Shown here: positions 9,087 to 17,942 of the stretch, piece by piece
Layout: every line of letters begins with the position of its first letter
Position numbering within the stretch: the stretch's first letter is position 1
Assembly: GCF_003003055.1 (NCBI RefSeq)
Contig: NZ_PVTV01000015.1
Coordinates: 124,001 to 188,000 of the forward strand
Direction of reading: 5' to 3'
Length of the DNA: 64,000 nt
Source: Jezberella montanilacus
GTDB taxonomy: Bacteria > Pseudomonadota > Gammaproteobacteria > Burkholderiales > Burkholderiaceae_B
Translations under genes and position numbers: made by a program
Notes under the pieces: model-generated
What the model was told of the DNA's origin: nothing
Seen by the model: only the letters and a program-made list of their open reading frames with translations
Database searches by the model: none

Positions 9087-10166
9087 TTAATCAACAGTTA
9101 AGGCGCCGCGTCGGACTTGATCCCTTTCCATTGAGTCGAACAGCGCTTTAAAGTTACCTTCACCAAAGCCTTCATCTTTTTTGCGCTGAATAAATTCGAA
9201 GAACACCGGACCCAACAAGGTCTCGGAGAATATCTGCAACAGCAACCTGGGATCACCCTGTTCTGTTGAACCATCCAGCAAAATCCCGCGCGCCTGCAAG
9301 GCATCGACGGGTTCGCCATGACCAGGCAAACGCTCAGCCAGCATATCGTAATAGGTTTGCGAAGGTGCCGTCATCAGCGGGATTCCCGCCCGACGTAAGG
9401 CATCGACACTTTCAATCAGGTTGTCACAACGCAAGGCAATGTGTTGAATGCCTTCGCCATTAAATTTCATCAAAAACTCTTCGATCTGGCCGCCACCGCC
9501 TTTGCTTGATTCTTCGTTGAGCGGGATTCGGATCAGACCGTCGGGTGCGGTCATCGCTTTACTCGTCAACCCGGTGTACTCGCCCTTAATATCAAAATAG
9601 CGAATCTCTCTGAAGTTAAAGATTTTTTCATAGAAACCAGCCCAGAAATTCATACGACCGCGATAAACATTGTGCGTCAGATGATCGATCACCTTGAATC
9701 CATGCCCTGGCGGATGTCTGTCGACCTCCGGCAAAAACTCAAAATCGATATCGTAAATACTTTTGCCGTCTTCAAAACGATCTATTAAATACAGCGGCGC
9801 GCCGCCTATCCCTTTAATTGCCGGAAGCCTGAGCTCCATGGGACCTGTTGGAATTTCAATTGGTTGAGCCCCCAGCTCAAGCGCCCTTGCGTAGGCTCGG
9901 TGAGAGTCCTTGACGCGAAACGCTAAGGCGCACGCAGAGCTACCGTGCTCTGCCGAAAAGTAACCAGCAATACTTTTGGGCTCACGGTTAACGATAAAAT
10001 TGATATCCCCCTGGCGATATAGCACGACATCTTTCGATCTGTGTTTAGCCACAAGTGAGAAGCCCATCAACTCGAAGATCCGTTCAAGTTTGTCTGCTTC
10101 AGGGGATGCGAACTCAACGAATTCGAAGCCACACAGGCCCATTGGATTATCGAATAGATCAGTCAT
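9087..10166 (-). CDS. hpd: 4-hydroxyphenylpyruvate dioxygenase
   Basis: A 359-residue two-domain VOC enzyme that converts 4-hydroxyphenylpyruvate to homogentisate. The C-terminal catalytic domain holds the expected Fe(II) ligands: His162 ([10 protein letters not shown]), His242 ([11 protein letters not shown]) and Glu324 (FFEFIQRKK). The tail ([22 protein letters not shown]) is the classical family ending. Two ATG codons stand in tandem; the second (10166) is chosen because AAAGGA lies at a better distance from it. It follows fahA by about a dozen bases and is the last gene of the minus-strand operon. A plain HPPD is most likely; hydroxymandelate synthase is unlikely given the fahA neighbour. 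Confidence 0.92.
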   Translation of the reverse strand: MTDLFDNPMGLCGFEFVEFASPEADKLERIFELMGFSLVAKHRSKDVVLYRQGDINFIVNREPKSIAGYFSAEHGSSACALAFRVKDSHRAYARALELGAQPIEIPTGPMELRLPAIKGIGGAPLYLIDRFEDGKSIYDIDFEFLPEVDRHPPGHGFKVIDHLTHNVYRGRMNFWAGFYEKIFNFREIRYFDIKGEYTGLTSKAMTAPDGLIRIPLNEESSKGGGGQIEEFLMKFNGEGIQHIALRCDNLIESVDALRRAGIPLMTAPSQTYYDMLAERLPGHGEPVDALQARGILLDGSTEQGDPRLLLQIFSETLLGPVFFEFIQRKKDEGFGEGNFKALFDSMERDQVRRGALTVD

Positions 10167-10181
10167 CATTATCCTTTCGTA

Positions 10182-11501
10182 TTAAATAACTCTTGCGGGT
10201 AAGACTTGCGCGGTGCACTGCCCAAACCCAATCCGAGCAAACCCAGCTCGCTGACACCAACCACGCAGCGTGACAGCGTCACCGTCTTCGAGAAACGTTC
10301 GGGTTTCACCGTTTGGCAAGATCACTGGTTTCTTACCCCCTTCCGTTATTTCAATGAGCGCACCCGCTTCGTCCGCAGTTGGTCCGGATAGGGTGCCGGT
10401 TCCGAACAAATCACCACCTTGCAGGTTGCAGCCGTTAACGGTGTGCTGCGTCACGAGTTGGGCTGCTGTCCAGTAGGCGTGGCGGTAATTAGACTGCGCT
10501 AATTTTGACGGGGCAATGCTTGCGTCTCGCATTGCTTGCGTCTGAATCAGAATGTCCAGTTCTATGTCGAGCGCACCCTGAGAATTGTTGTCTTCCGAGC
10601 TCAAGTAAGGCAGTGGCTGAGGGTCAGTCACTGGACGGGGTAGCGCTGCCCGATACGGCGCCAAAGCTTCTAGCGTCACTACCCACGGTGACACAGAAGT
10701 ACAAAAACTTTTCGCAAGAAAGGGGCCAAGCGGTTGCGACTCCCAAACCTGAATATCGCGCGCTGACCAATCATTGAGCAAGCAAATTCCGAAAATATGA
10801 TTTTCAGCGTCTTCGAGGGAGATAGCTTGCCCCATCGCATTACCGGTTCCGATGAAAATGCCCAATTCAAGTTCGAGATCGAGACGTTTACAAACCGATA
10901 AACTCGGACTCGTTGACCCTGGGGGAGAGGTCTGGCCCACTGGTCGATGAAAATTTTTGCCCGACACCACCACACTGGAAGCACGGCCGTGATAGCCGAT
11001 GGGCAACCACTTGTAATTGGGCAGAAGCGGATTGTCTGGCCGAAACAGCTTTCCAACATTCGTCGCGTGTTCAATCGAAGTATAAAAATCGGTGTAATCC
11101 CCGATCTTGGCTGCAACGGCGTATTCAACCCTTGCTTGTGGGATCAAACAGGCTGCGATGGGCTGCTGATTTGCATAGCTTTGGCGGAGCATTTCTGAAA
11201 GTGCGAGTCTAAGCGCGGACCAAGCCGGCCGTCCCAGCCCCATTAGGGAATTCAAACCCTCGTGGCTCGCGGCAAGTAGCGCCTCTTGCACGATACCTGA
11301 GCATAAATGAGCTTGGGCTAAGGCAGCGAGATCAACGATCTGATCACCAATCGCCACACCAAGCCTGAAGGATTCGTTGCTCTGCAACCGGCGGAAGTTT
11401 GCAAAAGGAAGATTTTGAATCGGGAAGTCAGTGCCAGGGATATTCGCGCTCTCAACCCAACTCTTTAAATCGGCGTGGTGCGTTTCATTGATCGTGTTCA
11501 T
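10182..11501 (-). CDS. fahA: Fumarylacetoacetase
   Basis: A 439-residue fumarylacetoacetate hydrolase, the last enzyme of tyrosine/homogentisate breakdown, giving fumarate and acetoacetate. The family block DYTDFYTSIEHATNVGK contains the metal-binding Asp and catalytic His. It is followed by LPIGYHGRASSVVVSG, an ELELGIFIG segment with metal-binding acids, LLNDWSARDIQ, and GDLFGTGTLSGP. The length is as expected for the full two-domain form. The ATG lies three bases after the stop of the upstream VOC gene, with AGGA inside that gene's end. Co-transcribed with hpd; homogentisate dioxygenase and maleylacetoacetate isomerase genes are not in the window. Confidence 0.94.
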   Translation of the reverse strand: MNTINETHHADLKSWVESANIPGTDFPIQNLPFANFRRLQSNESFRLGVAIGDQIVDLAALAQAHLCSGIVQEALLAASHEGLNSLMGLGRPAWSALRLALSEMLRQSYANQQPIAACLIPQARVEYAVAAKIGDYTDFYTSIEHATNVGKLFRPDNPLLPNYKWLPIGYHGRASSVVVSGKNFHRPVGQTSPPGSTSPSLSVCKRLDLELELGIFIGTGNAMGQAISLEDAENHIFGICLLNDWSARDIQVWESQPLGPFLAKSFCTSVSPWVVTLEALAPYRAALPRPVTDPQPLPYLSSEDNNSQGALDIELDILIQTQAMRDASIAPSKLAQSNYRHAYWTAAQLVTQHTVNGCNLQGGDLFGTGTLSGPTADEAGALIEITEGGKKPVILPNGETRTFLEDGDAVTLRGWCQRAGFARIGFGQCTAQVLPARVI

Positions 11502-11504
11502 GCG

Positions 11505-12041
11505 TCAAGTCCTGTATGTACCGTCGTGCATCCAGGAGGCGTGCACGGGCGCCTTTTTTGTTTCTGCCCACTCTTCGAGCATGGTCCATTTAACGTCGTC
11601 GAGTTTTTGGTACATCGCACTTGTACCGCAGTCAAAAGCAAGTTCTAGTCGGTGTCCGCTGGGATCAAAAAAATAAATACTTTTAAAAATCGTGTGATCA
11701 ACTGGACCCAGAACTTTGACACCATCACCTTCCAGTCTCGCCTTAGCCTCAATCAGCGCTTCAAAGGAATCCACCTTAAAAGCGAGGTGCTGTACCCATT
11801 CAGGGGTGTTGCGATCGCGATCCATCGGCTTTTGGGTTGGCAATTCGAAAAACGCCAAGATGTTGCCGCCCCCAGCATCGAGAAATACATGCATATAAGG
11901 ATCAGGGGCTTTTGTCGACGGCACCTGATTTTCAGCAATCGCCAGAACAAACTTCATGTGAAGATGCCGTTCGTACCACTCAACGGTCTGCTTTGCATCG
12001 TTACAGCGGTAAGCAACGTGATGAACACCTTGAGTCAACAT
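11505..12041 (-). CDS. VOC family protein (glyoxalase-like dioxygenase fold)
   Basis: A 178-residue vicinal-oxygen-chelate protein. It begins GVHHVAYRCNDAKQTVEWYERHL, with an N-terminal metal-type His, has VQHLAFKVDSFEA in the middle (second His) and FDPSGHRLELAF near 130 (third ligand Glu), so a metal site is plausible. The start at 12041 is supported by GGGAGG just upstream; a start 15 bases earlier is less likely. As first gene of the operon with fahA and hpd it may act on an aromatic-pathway intermediate, possibly as a ring-cleaving or isomerising enzyme, but its reaction cannot be read from sequence. Confidence 0.82.
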   Translation of the reverse strand: MLTQGVHHVAYRCNDAKQTVEWYERHLHMKFVLAIAENQVPSTKAPDPYMHVFLDAGGGNILAFFELPTQKPMDRDRNTPEWVQHLAFKVDSFEALIEAKARLEGDGVKVLGPVDHTIFKSIYFFDPSGHRLELAFDCGTSAMYQKLDDVKWTMLEEWAETKKAPVHASWMHDGTYRT

Positions 12042-12190
12042 ATTGATGCCTCCCATCTATTCGTCTTCGGGTTTGAGTCCCTGTTCAATCTGCTAAGTTA
12101 CACCAAGTGCATTGCCTAGCGTTGCTTTTATTATTTAGAAATCTCTGATCGGCTAAATTTAGAACCTTGGTTGCACCTGCAACTAATCAT

Positions 12191-13060
12191 TTATTTTGAT
12201 AGGTGCGCGCCAATAGCAGCAGCCGCTGTTCGGGTTTCAACACCAAGCTTATCGAAGATATGTTCAAGATGTTTATTCACTGTGCGTGGGCTCATGCCGA
12301 GAATATCGGCAATATCCCGATTAGTTTTGCCCTTAGCCAGCCAAGATAGCACTTCGCTTTCCCGTCGAGTCAGGGATGCATTTTGCAAACGAGTCATATC
12401 CCCTGAGGGTAAATCGTGTTTGGCTAACAACAGCATGCTCTCGCCCAGACCAACTAAACCAAGATTGCGAAACGATAAATCGGGATAACCAGGCAAACTG
12501 AGTTGCTCTGCGTTTGACGCGAGTATTGACAGCCACTGTTCTGATGTGAAATCACGGGTCAACCATTGTTTTGCTTGCGGAGATTGCCAGGCAACCCGGC
12601 CTTGAGAATCAATCACAACGACCCCAAAACCAGCAATATCCACCGCGTCGCGGGCAAGCCTCACCTCTTTTGCGTTACGGATATGCGTTTGTAGTCTTGC
12701 CAAAGCTTCTTCGACTTTAATGGGTTTGACGACGTAATCGACTCCACCACTTTCAAACGCTTGCACAATATGCTGAGTCTCAGACAGTCCGGTCATGAAG
12801 ATGACAGGCAAATGAGCTAGTACCGGATTGGCTTTAATCTGAACACAAGTTTCAAACCCGGACAGACCCGGCATGACGGCATCAAGTAAGACTGCATCGA
12901 CTGATACCAATTTAAGCCGGTCTAAAGCGGTTGCACCATCAAGCGCGACGACGACGCTGTAACCGGCTTGCTCAAGTGCTTCATACAGCATACCAAGACT
13001 GCGTGGATCATCATCAACAATCAAGACGACTGAGCGCGACGTTACATTACTCTCATTCAT
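12191..13060 (-). CDS. LuxR/NarL-type response regulator with central PAS-like region
   Basis: A 289-residue DNA-binding response regulator. Residues 10-130 form a receiver: acidic pocket Asp16-18, phospho-acceptor Asp60 (VLLDAVMPG), Thr90 and Lys112 (VVKPIK). Residues about 140-215 resemble a small PAS-like module (GFGVVVIDSQGRVAWQS). Residues 228-289 are a LuxR-type helix-turn-helix (LTRRESEVLSWLAKGKTNRDIA, then RTVNKHLEHIFDKLGV). Its ATG overlaps the stop of the kinase gene by eight bases (ATGAATGA), so the two are translationally coupled and surely partners. Divergent location from urtA suggests it controls the amide/urea operon. Pattern and context are strong; the target is inference. 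Confidence 0.93.
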   Translation of the reverse strand: MNESNVTSRSVVLIVDDDPRSLGMLYEALEQAGYSVVVALDGATALDRLKLVSVDAVLLDAVMPGLSGFETCVQIKANPVLAHLPVIFMTGLSETQHIVQAFESGGVDYVVKPIKVEEALARLQTHIRNAKEVRLARDAVDIAGFGVVVIDSQGRVAWQSPQAKQWLTRDFTSEQWLSILASNAEQLSLPGYPDLSFRNLGLVGLGESMLLLAKHDLPSGDMTRLQNASLTRRESEVLSWLAKGKTNRDIADILGMSPRTVNKHLEHIFDKLGVETRTAAAAIGAHLSK

Positions 13061-16000
13061 GGCTATCAGCCCTGGTCAATTCAATTAACTGCTGAAACTC
13101 AAATTGAGTCACTTTTGTTCTGAGTGTCTCGCAAAGCGCCCGGTGACTAGGATATTGTGTAGCAAATTGTTCTAACTCATCTAATAGCCCTTGCACATGG
13201 CCCATATGCAGTAACGAGGAGAGACGTCCGCGCAACGCTTGCGGGATATGTTCGGTGCCAAGTCCAGCGTCTGCCTGATCATGTGCGACAGGCGGGGCTA
13301 TCCCGCTAAGACCGGCGCTGATCCATTTAATGTCGAGAAATTGTCCCAACACACTTAAGAGCTCAGATTCGAGAACAGGTTTCCCAACGAAGGCTTGACA
13401 TTGAGCGCTTGCTATTTTGGCCGGTTGGTTATCAAACAAATTTGCGGAAACCAGGATGATCGGCAAATCCAGATAGCCCGCATCTCGGATTGCCCGAGCC
13501 GTTTCCCAGCCGTCCATTTCATCCATGGAGATATCCAACAGGACAGCGTTGGGCACCTCTACTTCCAGGCTGTCAAGGCACTCGCTACCACTGGCCGCTT
13601 CATTGACAGTAAAGCCTAACGGACGTAGCAAAGCCGCCAACATTTGTCTCTGATCAGGCTGATCGTCAACCGCCAGCAGCGTTAAGCGGCTACCTTCATA
13701 GCCAGTGACATGGCCAACCGTTTGCACGAGTGATCCGGGATCATCGACTTTCGGCAGGTAGAGTCGAACACAAAAGGAGCTGCCGAAATCTTGCTTGCTC
13801 TCCATGGATAACTCACCACCCATCATGGCAGTGAGTAAACCCGTAATCGTCAGGCCCAAACCAGTACCGGGCTCACCCCTTCTTCTAGCAGCTCCACCGC
13901 GCTCAAAAGGCAAAAAGATACGTTGCTGATCTTGAGGAGCCACACCCACGCCTGTATCAATGACATAAAACATCAATACTTCAGCATGTGCATCCACGCG
14001 CAGGGTCACGCTGCCTGTATCAGTGAATTTGATTGCGTTACCCAACAAATTGATCAGCACTTGCGTCAAGCGCTTGGCATCGCCTTTTACCCATTCGGGC
14101 AAAACGCCTATCACTTCATAATTAAACAGCAGACCTCTGGCAGTAGCCTGCGGCTCAATCATGTGAACAATTTCATCCAAAAGCGATCTCAGTGGCATAG
14201 GCGCTGTCTCCAGCCTAAGTCGGCCCGATTCGATATGGGCCAGATCCAGAAGATCGTCGACCAGAGAAGCCATATGCAACCCGCTGCGCTGGATAGTTTT
14301 AAGCGCATCCACCTGCTTACGGTCTTTGAGTTCGGTTTTCAAGAGAATCTGCAAATAGCCAAGGATGCTGTTGAGCGGGGTACGCAACTCATGCGTCATA
14401 CCCGCGACGTATCTGGTTTTAGCTCGATTGGCGTTCTCTGCTGCTTCTTTGGCCACTTGCAAAGCGGCATCAATTCTTCTTAAGGCTTCAACCTCTCGTT
14501 GCAGCAAACGACTTTGCGCGTTTGACTCATCTTGAGCTAACTGACGACTTTCGTTAATCAAAACGACCCACCAACTGCATACCGCAATAACCAAAATCAT
14601 CATCGCGAATATTTTCGTAAACGCGTCGATATGGTCGGCGTAAGGAATCGTGTCAGTACCGCCCTCTTGAGTCAGCGCAATGGCCATCACCGTCGCCAAG
14701 ACAAACGCAAGTGACAAGAAGACAATTAAAAACCTGCCAGCCCTCGATTTAAAGCGCTCTGAAATGTAAGCTGGCAAGACGAGTGTCATCCAACCCGCAA
14801 ACTGTTCGTCGATGCGAGAGTTTTCTTTGCACATATCGTGACAACGGGAGTCCAGCGTGCAACAGAGTGAACAAATGGGGGCGCCGTAAGCCGGACAATG
14901 TGTCATGTCCGGCGCTTCAAAGTGATTTTCGCAGACACTGCACTGCAGGATCTTTCCCGCGGTTGAAATATCAGAAGCCCGCCTTGCCAGATACCATTTG
15001 CCCTTGGTGAGCCAGGCAATCACAGGTGACAGTAAAAACGAGGCACATAAGGCGATAAACGGAGAGAAGGCACGGGCCACATCGCCGAAGAGGCCACCGT
15101 ACGCAGCCAACGCCACCCCAGCAGAAATAATCGTTGCCCCGAGTCCGACCGGATTGATATCGTATAAATGCGCTCGCTTGAATTCGATCCCTTTGGGCGA
15201 TAATCCGAGCGGCTTATTCACAACAAGATCAGCGACAATCGCGCCAATCCAGGCGATAGCAATATTGCTGTACAAGCCAAGCACTTGTTCAAGCGCTTTA
15301 AACACGCCCAAGGTCATCAGCAAAGTAGCGATCGTTACGTTAAATACTAGCCAAACCACCCTGCCTGGATGGCTGTGCGTGACTCGGGCAAAAAAGTTTG
15401 ACCAAGCCAGCGAGCCTGCGTAGGCGTTGGTGACGTTAATCTTTACTTGAGACAAAATGACAAAGAGAGCGGTGATTGCAACGACCCAGGCAGGATCTCT
15501 AAAGACATAGGCAAAGCCGGCCAAGTACATGCGAGTGGGTTCGCTCGCATATTCGGTTGATAGTTGCTGTTGCAAAACAAGAAACGCCAAAAACCCGCCA
15601 CCCAACATCTTTGCTGCACCGGGAACAATCCAGCCTGGTCCTGCCAGTGTTACGGCTGCCCACCACCGAAATCGATTTTCTTTGGTTTTTTCGGGCAAAA
15701 ATCTGAGGTAATCGACCTGTTCGCCGATCTGCACGACTAAAGAACAGGCAACGGTAAAAGCAGAGCCGAACATCAACCAACCAAATTCGCTTGTTCCAGA
15801 TAGCCGCCCACTCAGCCCCGTAAATTCGATAAATGCCCCGGGATCTTTAATCCCGATCGCCACATAGGGACAGACAAGCAACACCAGCCATAGCAGTTGA
15901 GTCCAAAGTTGTAAGCGAGAAATCAAAGTGATGCCTCGCAACACCAGTGGGATAATCACCAAAGCACTTAATACGTAACAAAGCGATATCGGCCAATCAA

Positions 16001-16436
16001 GATAAAGCTTGAGTGCGAGCGCCATAATCGCCGCCTCTAGCGCAAAGAAAATAAAAGTAAATGCCGCGTATATCAAAGACGTGATGGTGGAACCAACATA
16101 GCCAAAACCCGCACCTCGCGTCAGTAAATCGATATCTACGCCGAAACGTGCCGCAAAGTAGCTAATTGGAAAACCTGTAAAAAACGCAACCAGCGCCACG
16201 GCAAAAATAGCCCACATGGCGTTTGAAAAACCATAATTAAGCACCATCACGGCGCCAATCGCCTCGAGGGCGAGAAATGAAACGCCTCCCAGCGCTGTAT
16301 TGGCAACCTTCCATTCGGACCATTTCCGAAAAGAAACCGGTGTGTAGCGCAAAGCAAAATCCTCTAGGGACTCGTCTGCCACCCAACTGTTGTAGTCACG
16401 TCTGATGCGAATGATTTTTTGATTCGCGCTAGTCAT
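13053..16436 (-). CDS. NCS1-permease / histidine kinase / receiver fusion protein
   Basis: A 1127-residue hybrid sensor. Residues about 35-485 form a polytopic domain of the NCS1 nucleobase:cation symporter family (cytosine permease type; GGVSFLALEAIGAVMVLNYG, later VNVTNAYAG-like NVTNAYAGSLAWSNFF and IGAIVADLVV). Residues 499-536 hold eight cysteines at 499, 502, 514, 522, 525, 526, 532 and 536, a likely metal-binding cluster. Two more membrane segments lie near 567-625 and a coiled coil near 640-672. The kinase follows: His682 in MTHELRTPLNSILGY, N-box Asn800, DTGVGV 827-832 and GTGLGL 857-862. A receiver is at 919-1035 (Asp924-925, phospho-acceptor Asp968, Lys1019). The last 80 residues have no clear HPt histidine motif. 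Coupled to the LuxR regulator; likely senses a small amide or urea-like solute. Confidence 0.93.
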   Translation of the reverse strand: MTSANQKIIRIRRDYNSWVADESLEDFALRYTPVSFRKWSEWKVANTALGGVSFLALEAIGAVMVLNYGFSNAMWAIFAVALVAFFTGFPISYFAARFGVDIDLLTRGAGFGYVGSTITSLIYAAFTFIFFALEAAIMALALKLYLDWPISLCYVLSALVIIPLVLRGITLISRLQLWTQLLWLVLLVCPYVAIGIKDPGAFIEFTGLSGRLSGTSEFGWLMFGSAFTVACSLVVQIGEQVDYLRFLPEKTKENRFRWWAAVTLAGPGWIVPGAAKMLGGGFLAFLVLQQQLSTEYASEPTRMYLAGFAYVFRDPAWVVAITALFVILSQVKINVTNAYAGSLAWSNFFARVTHSHPGRVVWLVFNVTIATLLMTLGVFKALEQVLGLYSNIAIAWIGAIVADLVVNKPLGLSPKGIEFKRAHLYDINPVGLGATIISAGVALAAYGGLFGDVARAFSPFIALCASFLLSPVIAWLTKGKWYLARRASDISTAGKILQCSVCENHFEAPDMTHCPAYGAPICSLCCTLDSRCHDMCKENSRIDEQFAGWMTLVLPAYISERFKSRAGRFLIVFLSLAFVLATVMAIALTQEGGTDTIPYADHIDAFTKIFAMMILVIAVCSWWVVLINESRQLAQDESNAQSRLLQREVEALRRIDAALQVAKEAAENANRAKTRYVAGMTHELRTPLNSILGYLQILLKTELKDRKQVDALKTIQRSGLHMASLVDDLLDLAHIESGRLRLETAPMPLRSLLDEIVHMIEPQATARGLLFNYEVIGVLPEWVKGDAKRLTQVLINLLGNAIKFTDTGSVTLRVDAHAEVLMFYVIDTGVGVAPQDQQRIFLPFERGGAARRRGEPGTGLGLTITGLLTAMMGGELSMESKQDFGSSFCVRLYLPKVDDPGSLVQTVGHVTGYEGSRLTLLAVDDQPDQRQMLAALLRPLGFTVNEAASGSECLDSLEVEVPNAVLLDISMDEMDGWETARAIRDAGYLDLPIILVSANLFDNQPAKIASAQCQAFVGKPVLESELLSVLGQFLDIKWISAGLSGIAPPVAHDQADAGLGTEHIPQALRGRLSSLLHMGHVQGLLDELEQFATQYPSHRALCETLRTKVTQFEFQQLIELTRADSHE

Positions 16437-16504
16437 TGTTCAAACCTTAGTTAAGTCTCGGTATAGCTAAGCACAAAACATGCCAAGTCAATGGTTACGC
16501 CTGC

Positions 16505-16522
16505 ATACGTCAATTGACGTAT
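16505..16522. promoter_or_regulatory. 18-base perfect palindrome, candidate operator
   Basis: ATACGTCAATTGACGTAT reads identically on both strands. It lies about 75 bases before the urtA start and about 70 bases from the kinase start, in the only divergent promoter region of the amide locus. Size and symmetry suit a dimeric LuxR/NarL-type regulator, and the partner gene encodes one. That the regulator binds here is inference; no second intergenic copy was recognised in the window. Confidence 0.6.
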
Positions 16523-16595
16523 TGGGGTTCTCCCGAGTGTCACGCAGAATTCAGTCCAAGACGGTTATTCGTCTGTCAACCCCAGGAGCCCTCAA

Positions 16596-17861
16596 ATGAA
16601 GAAGCATCCTTCAGATTTGTCTGATTTGCCTATCAGCAGTGATCGTCGTCAGGTATTACAAGGTATTGTTGGTTTGGCTTTGGCCGCAGCAACAATGCGT
16701 GCTGGCGCACAAAAATTGCCTACCTCGCAAGTAAACACCACAAAATTAGCAGTCACCGACACAGAAGTCATCGTCGGTCAGTTGCATTCAGCAACCGGCA
16801 CGATGGCGATTTCTGAGACTGGCTCGATTCAAGCAGAACAGCTTGCCATCGACCAGATCAACGCCATGGGTGGCGTGTTGGGTCGTCAGATCAAAGTGAT
16901 CAAAGAAGACGGCGCATCAGATTGGCCAACCTTCGCTGAAAAAGCCAAGAAATTACTGGTCAATGACCACGTTGCCTCAGTATTCGGTTGCTGGACTTCA
17001 GCATCACGTAAGGCTGTATTGCCAATTTTTGAAAAAGAAAATGGCATGCTTTATTACCCAACCTTCTATGAAGGCCTGGAGCAGAGCAAAAACGTTATTT
17101 ATACCGGTCAAGAAGCGACTCAGCAGATTCTCTGGGGCCTCGATTGGGCGTCAAAAGATTTGGGTACCAAGACATACTTCCTGGTTGGTTCAGACTACAT
17201 CTGGCCACGTACATCAATGAAGATTGCGCGCAAGCACATTGAGGGACATCTGAACCAGAAAGTCGTGGGCGAAGAGTATTACCCATTGGGCAATACCAAC
17301 TTCAACTCGTTGATTAACAAGATCAAAGCTGCAAAACCTGATCTGATCTACGCAGCTGTGGTCGGTGGCAGTAACGTTGCCTTCTACAAACAGCTAAAAG
17401 CTGCTGGCATCACGTCAGCCAAGCAGAAACTGTTGACCATCTCGGTAACCGAAGACGAATTGCTCGGAATTGGTGGTGAGAACACAGAAGGCTTCTACTC
17501 ATGCATGAAGTACTTCCAATCTCTGGATAACGAAAACAACAAGAAATTTGTTGCGGCGTTTAAAGAGAAATACGGTGCCAAGTCGGTGATCGGTGACGTG
17601 ACCCAAGCTGGCTACCTCGGCCCATGGCTCTGGAAATACACCTGCGAAAAAGCAGGCAGCTTCGATGTGGACAAGATTGCAGCCGCTTCGACTGGCATCG
17701 AGTTCAAAGGGGCTCCAGAAGGCTATGTGCGCATTGATGACAACCATCATTTGTTCAGTAAAGCACGCATCGGTCAGATGCTGGCAGACGGACAATTCAA
17801 GGTGGTTGCAGAGTCGCCCGAGTTGATCAAACCTGATCCATTCCCTAAGGGTTATCAGTAA
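16596..17861 (+). CDS. urtA: Urea/short-chain amide ABC transporter substrate-binding protein
   Basis: A 421-residue periplasmic binding protein of the UrtA/FmdD family. A twin-arginine leader (Arg17-Arg18 in DRRQVLQGIVG) ends near AGAQ. The mature protein starts the type I periplasmic-binding fold (VIVGQLHSATGTMAISETGS, then GGVLGRQIKVIKEDGASDWPTFAEKAKKL). Other family blocks are FGCWTSASRKAVLPIFE and NGMLYYPTFYEGLEQS. AGGAG lies seven bases before the ATG. First gene of the urtABCDE-fmd-ami cluster and divergent from the NCS1-kinase gene. Next to formamidase and amidase genes, the ligand may be short amides as well as urea, as for FmdD of Methylophilus. Confidence 0.95.
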   Translation: MKKHPSDLSDLPISSDRRQVLQGIVGLALAAATMRAGAQKLPTSQVNTTKLAVTDTEVIVGQLHSATGTMAISETGSIQAEQLAIDQINAMGGVLGRQIKVIKEDGASDWPTFAEKAKKLLVNDHVASVFGCWTSASRKAVLPIFEKENGMLYYPTFYEGLEQSKNVIYTGQEATQQILWGLDWASKDLGTKTYFLVGSDYIWPRTSMKIARKHIEGHLNQKVVGEEYYPLGNTNFNSLINKIKAAKPDLIYAAVVGGSNVAFYKQLKAAGITSAKQKLLTISVTEDELLGIGGENTEGFYSCMKYFQSLDNENNKKFVAAFKEKYGAKSVIGDVTQAGYLGPWLWKYTCEKAGSFDVDKIAAASTGIEFKGAPEGYVRIDDNHHLFSKARIGQMLADGQFKVVAESPELIKPDPFPKGYQ

Positions 17862-17871
17862 GCATGAAGTG

Positions 17872-17901
17872 CAGGGATTGGCTGACGATTGCCAATCCCT
17901 G
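17872..17901 (+). terminator. Strong intercistronic hairpin between urtA and urtB
   Basis: CAGGGATTGGC (17872-17882) is followed by an eight-base loop and its exact complement GCCAATCCCTG (17891-17901), an 11-pair perfect stem. No T-run follows, so it is probably not a full terminator. A hairpin here is typical of ABC operons, where it protects the 3' end of the binding-protein message or partly terminates to raise urtA above the membrane subunits. Confidence 0.7.
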
Positions 17902-17942
17902 TTCAGTTACAGCTAGTTAGTTATGCGATACAAGGAAGCACC

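Noticed and set aside
13923-14483. A 186-residue open frame on the + strand
   Set aside because: It lies wholly opposite the kinase domain of the NCS1-kinase fusion, has no recognisable motif and is a shadow of a well-supported gene.
16523-16584. Long-range pairing of TGGGGTT (16523-16529) with AACCCCA (16578-16584), possibly hiding the urtA ribosome site
   Set aside because: Only seven pairs over about 50 bases, and the transcription start is unknown, so the left arm may not even be transcribed.
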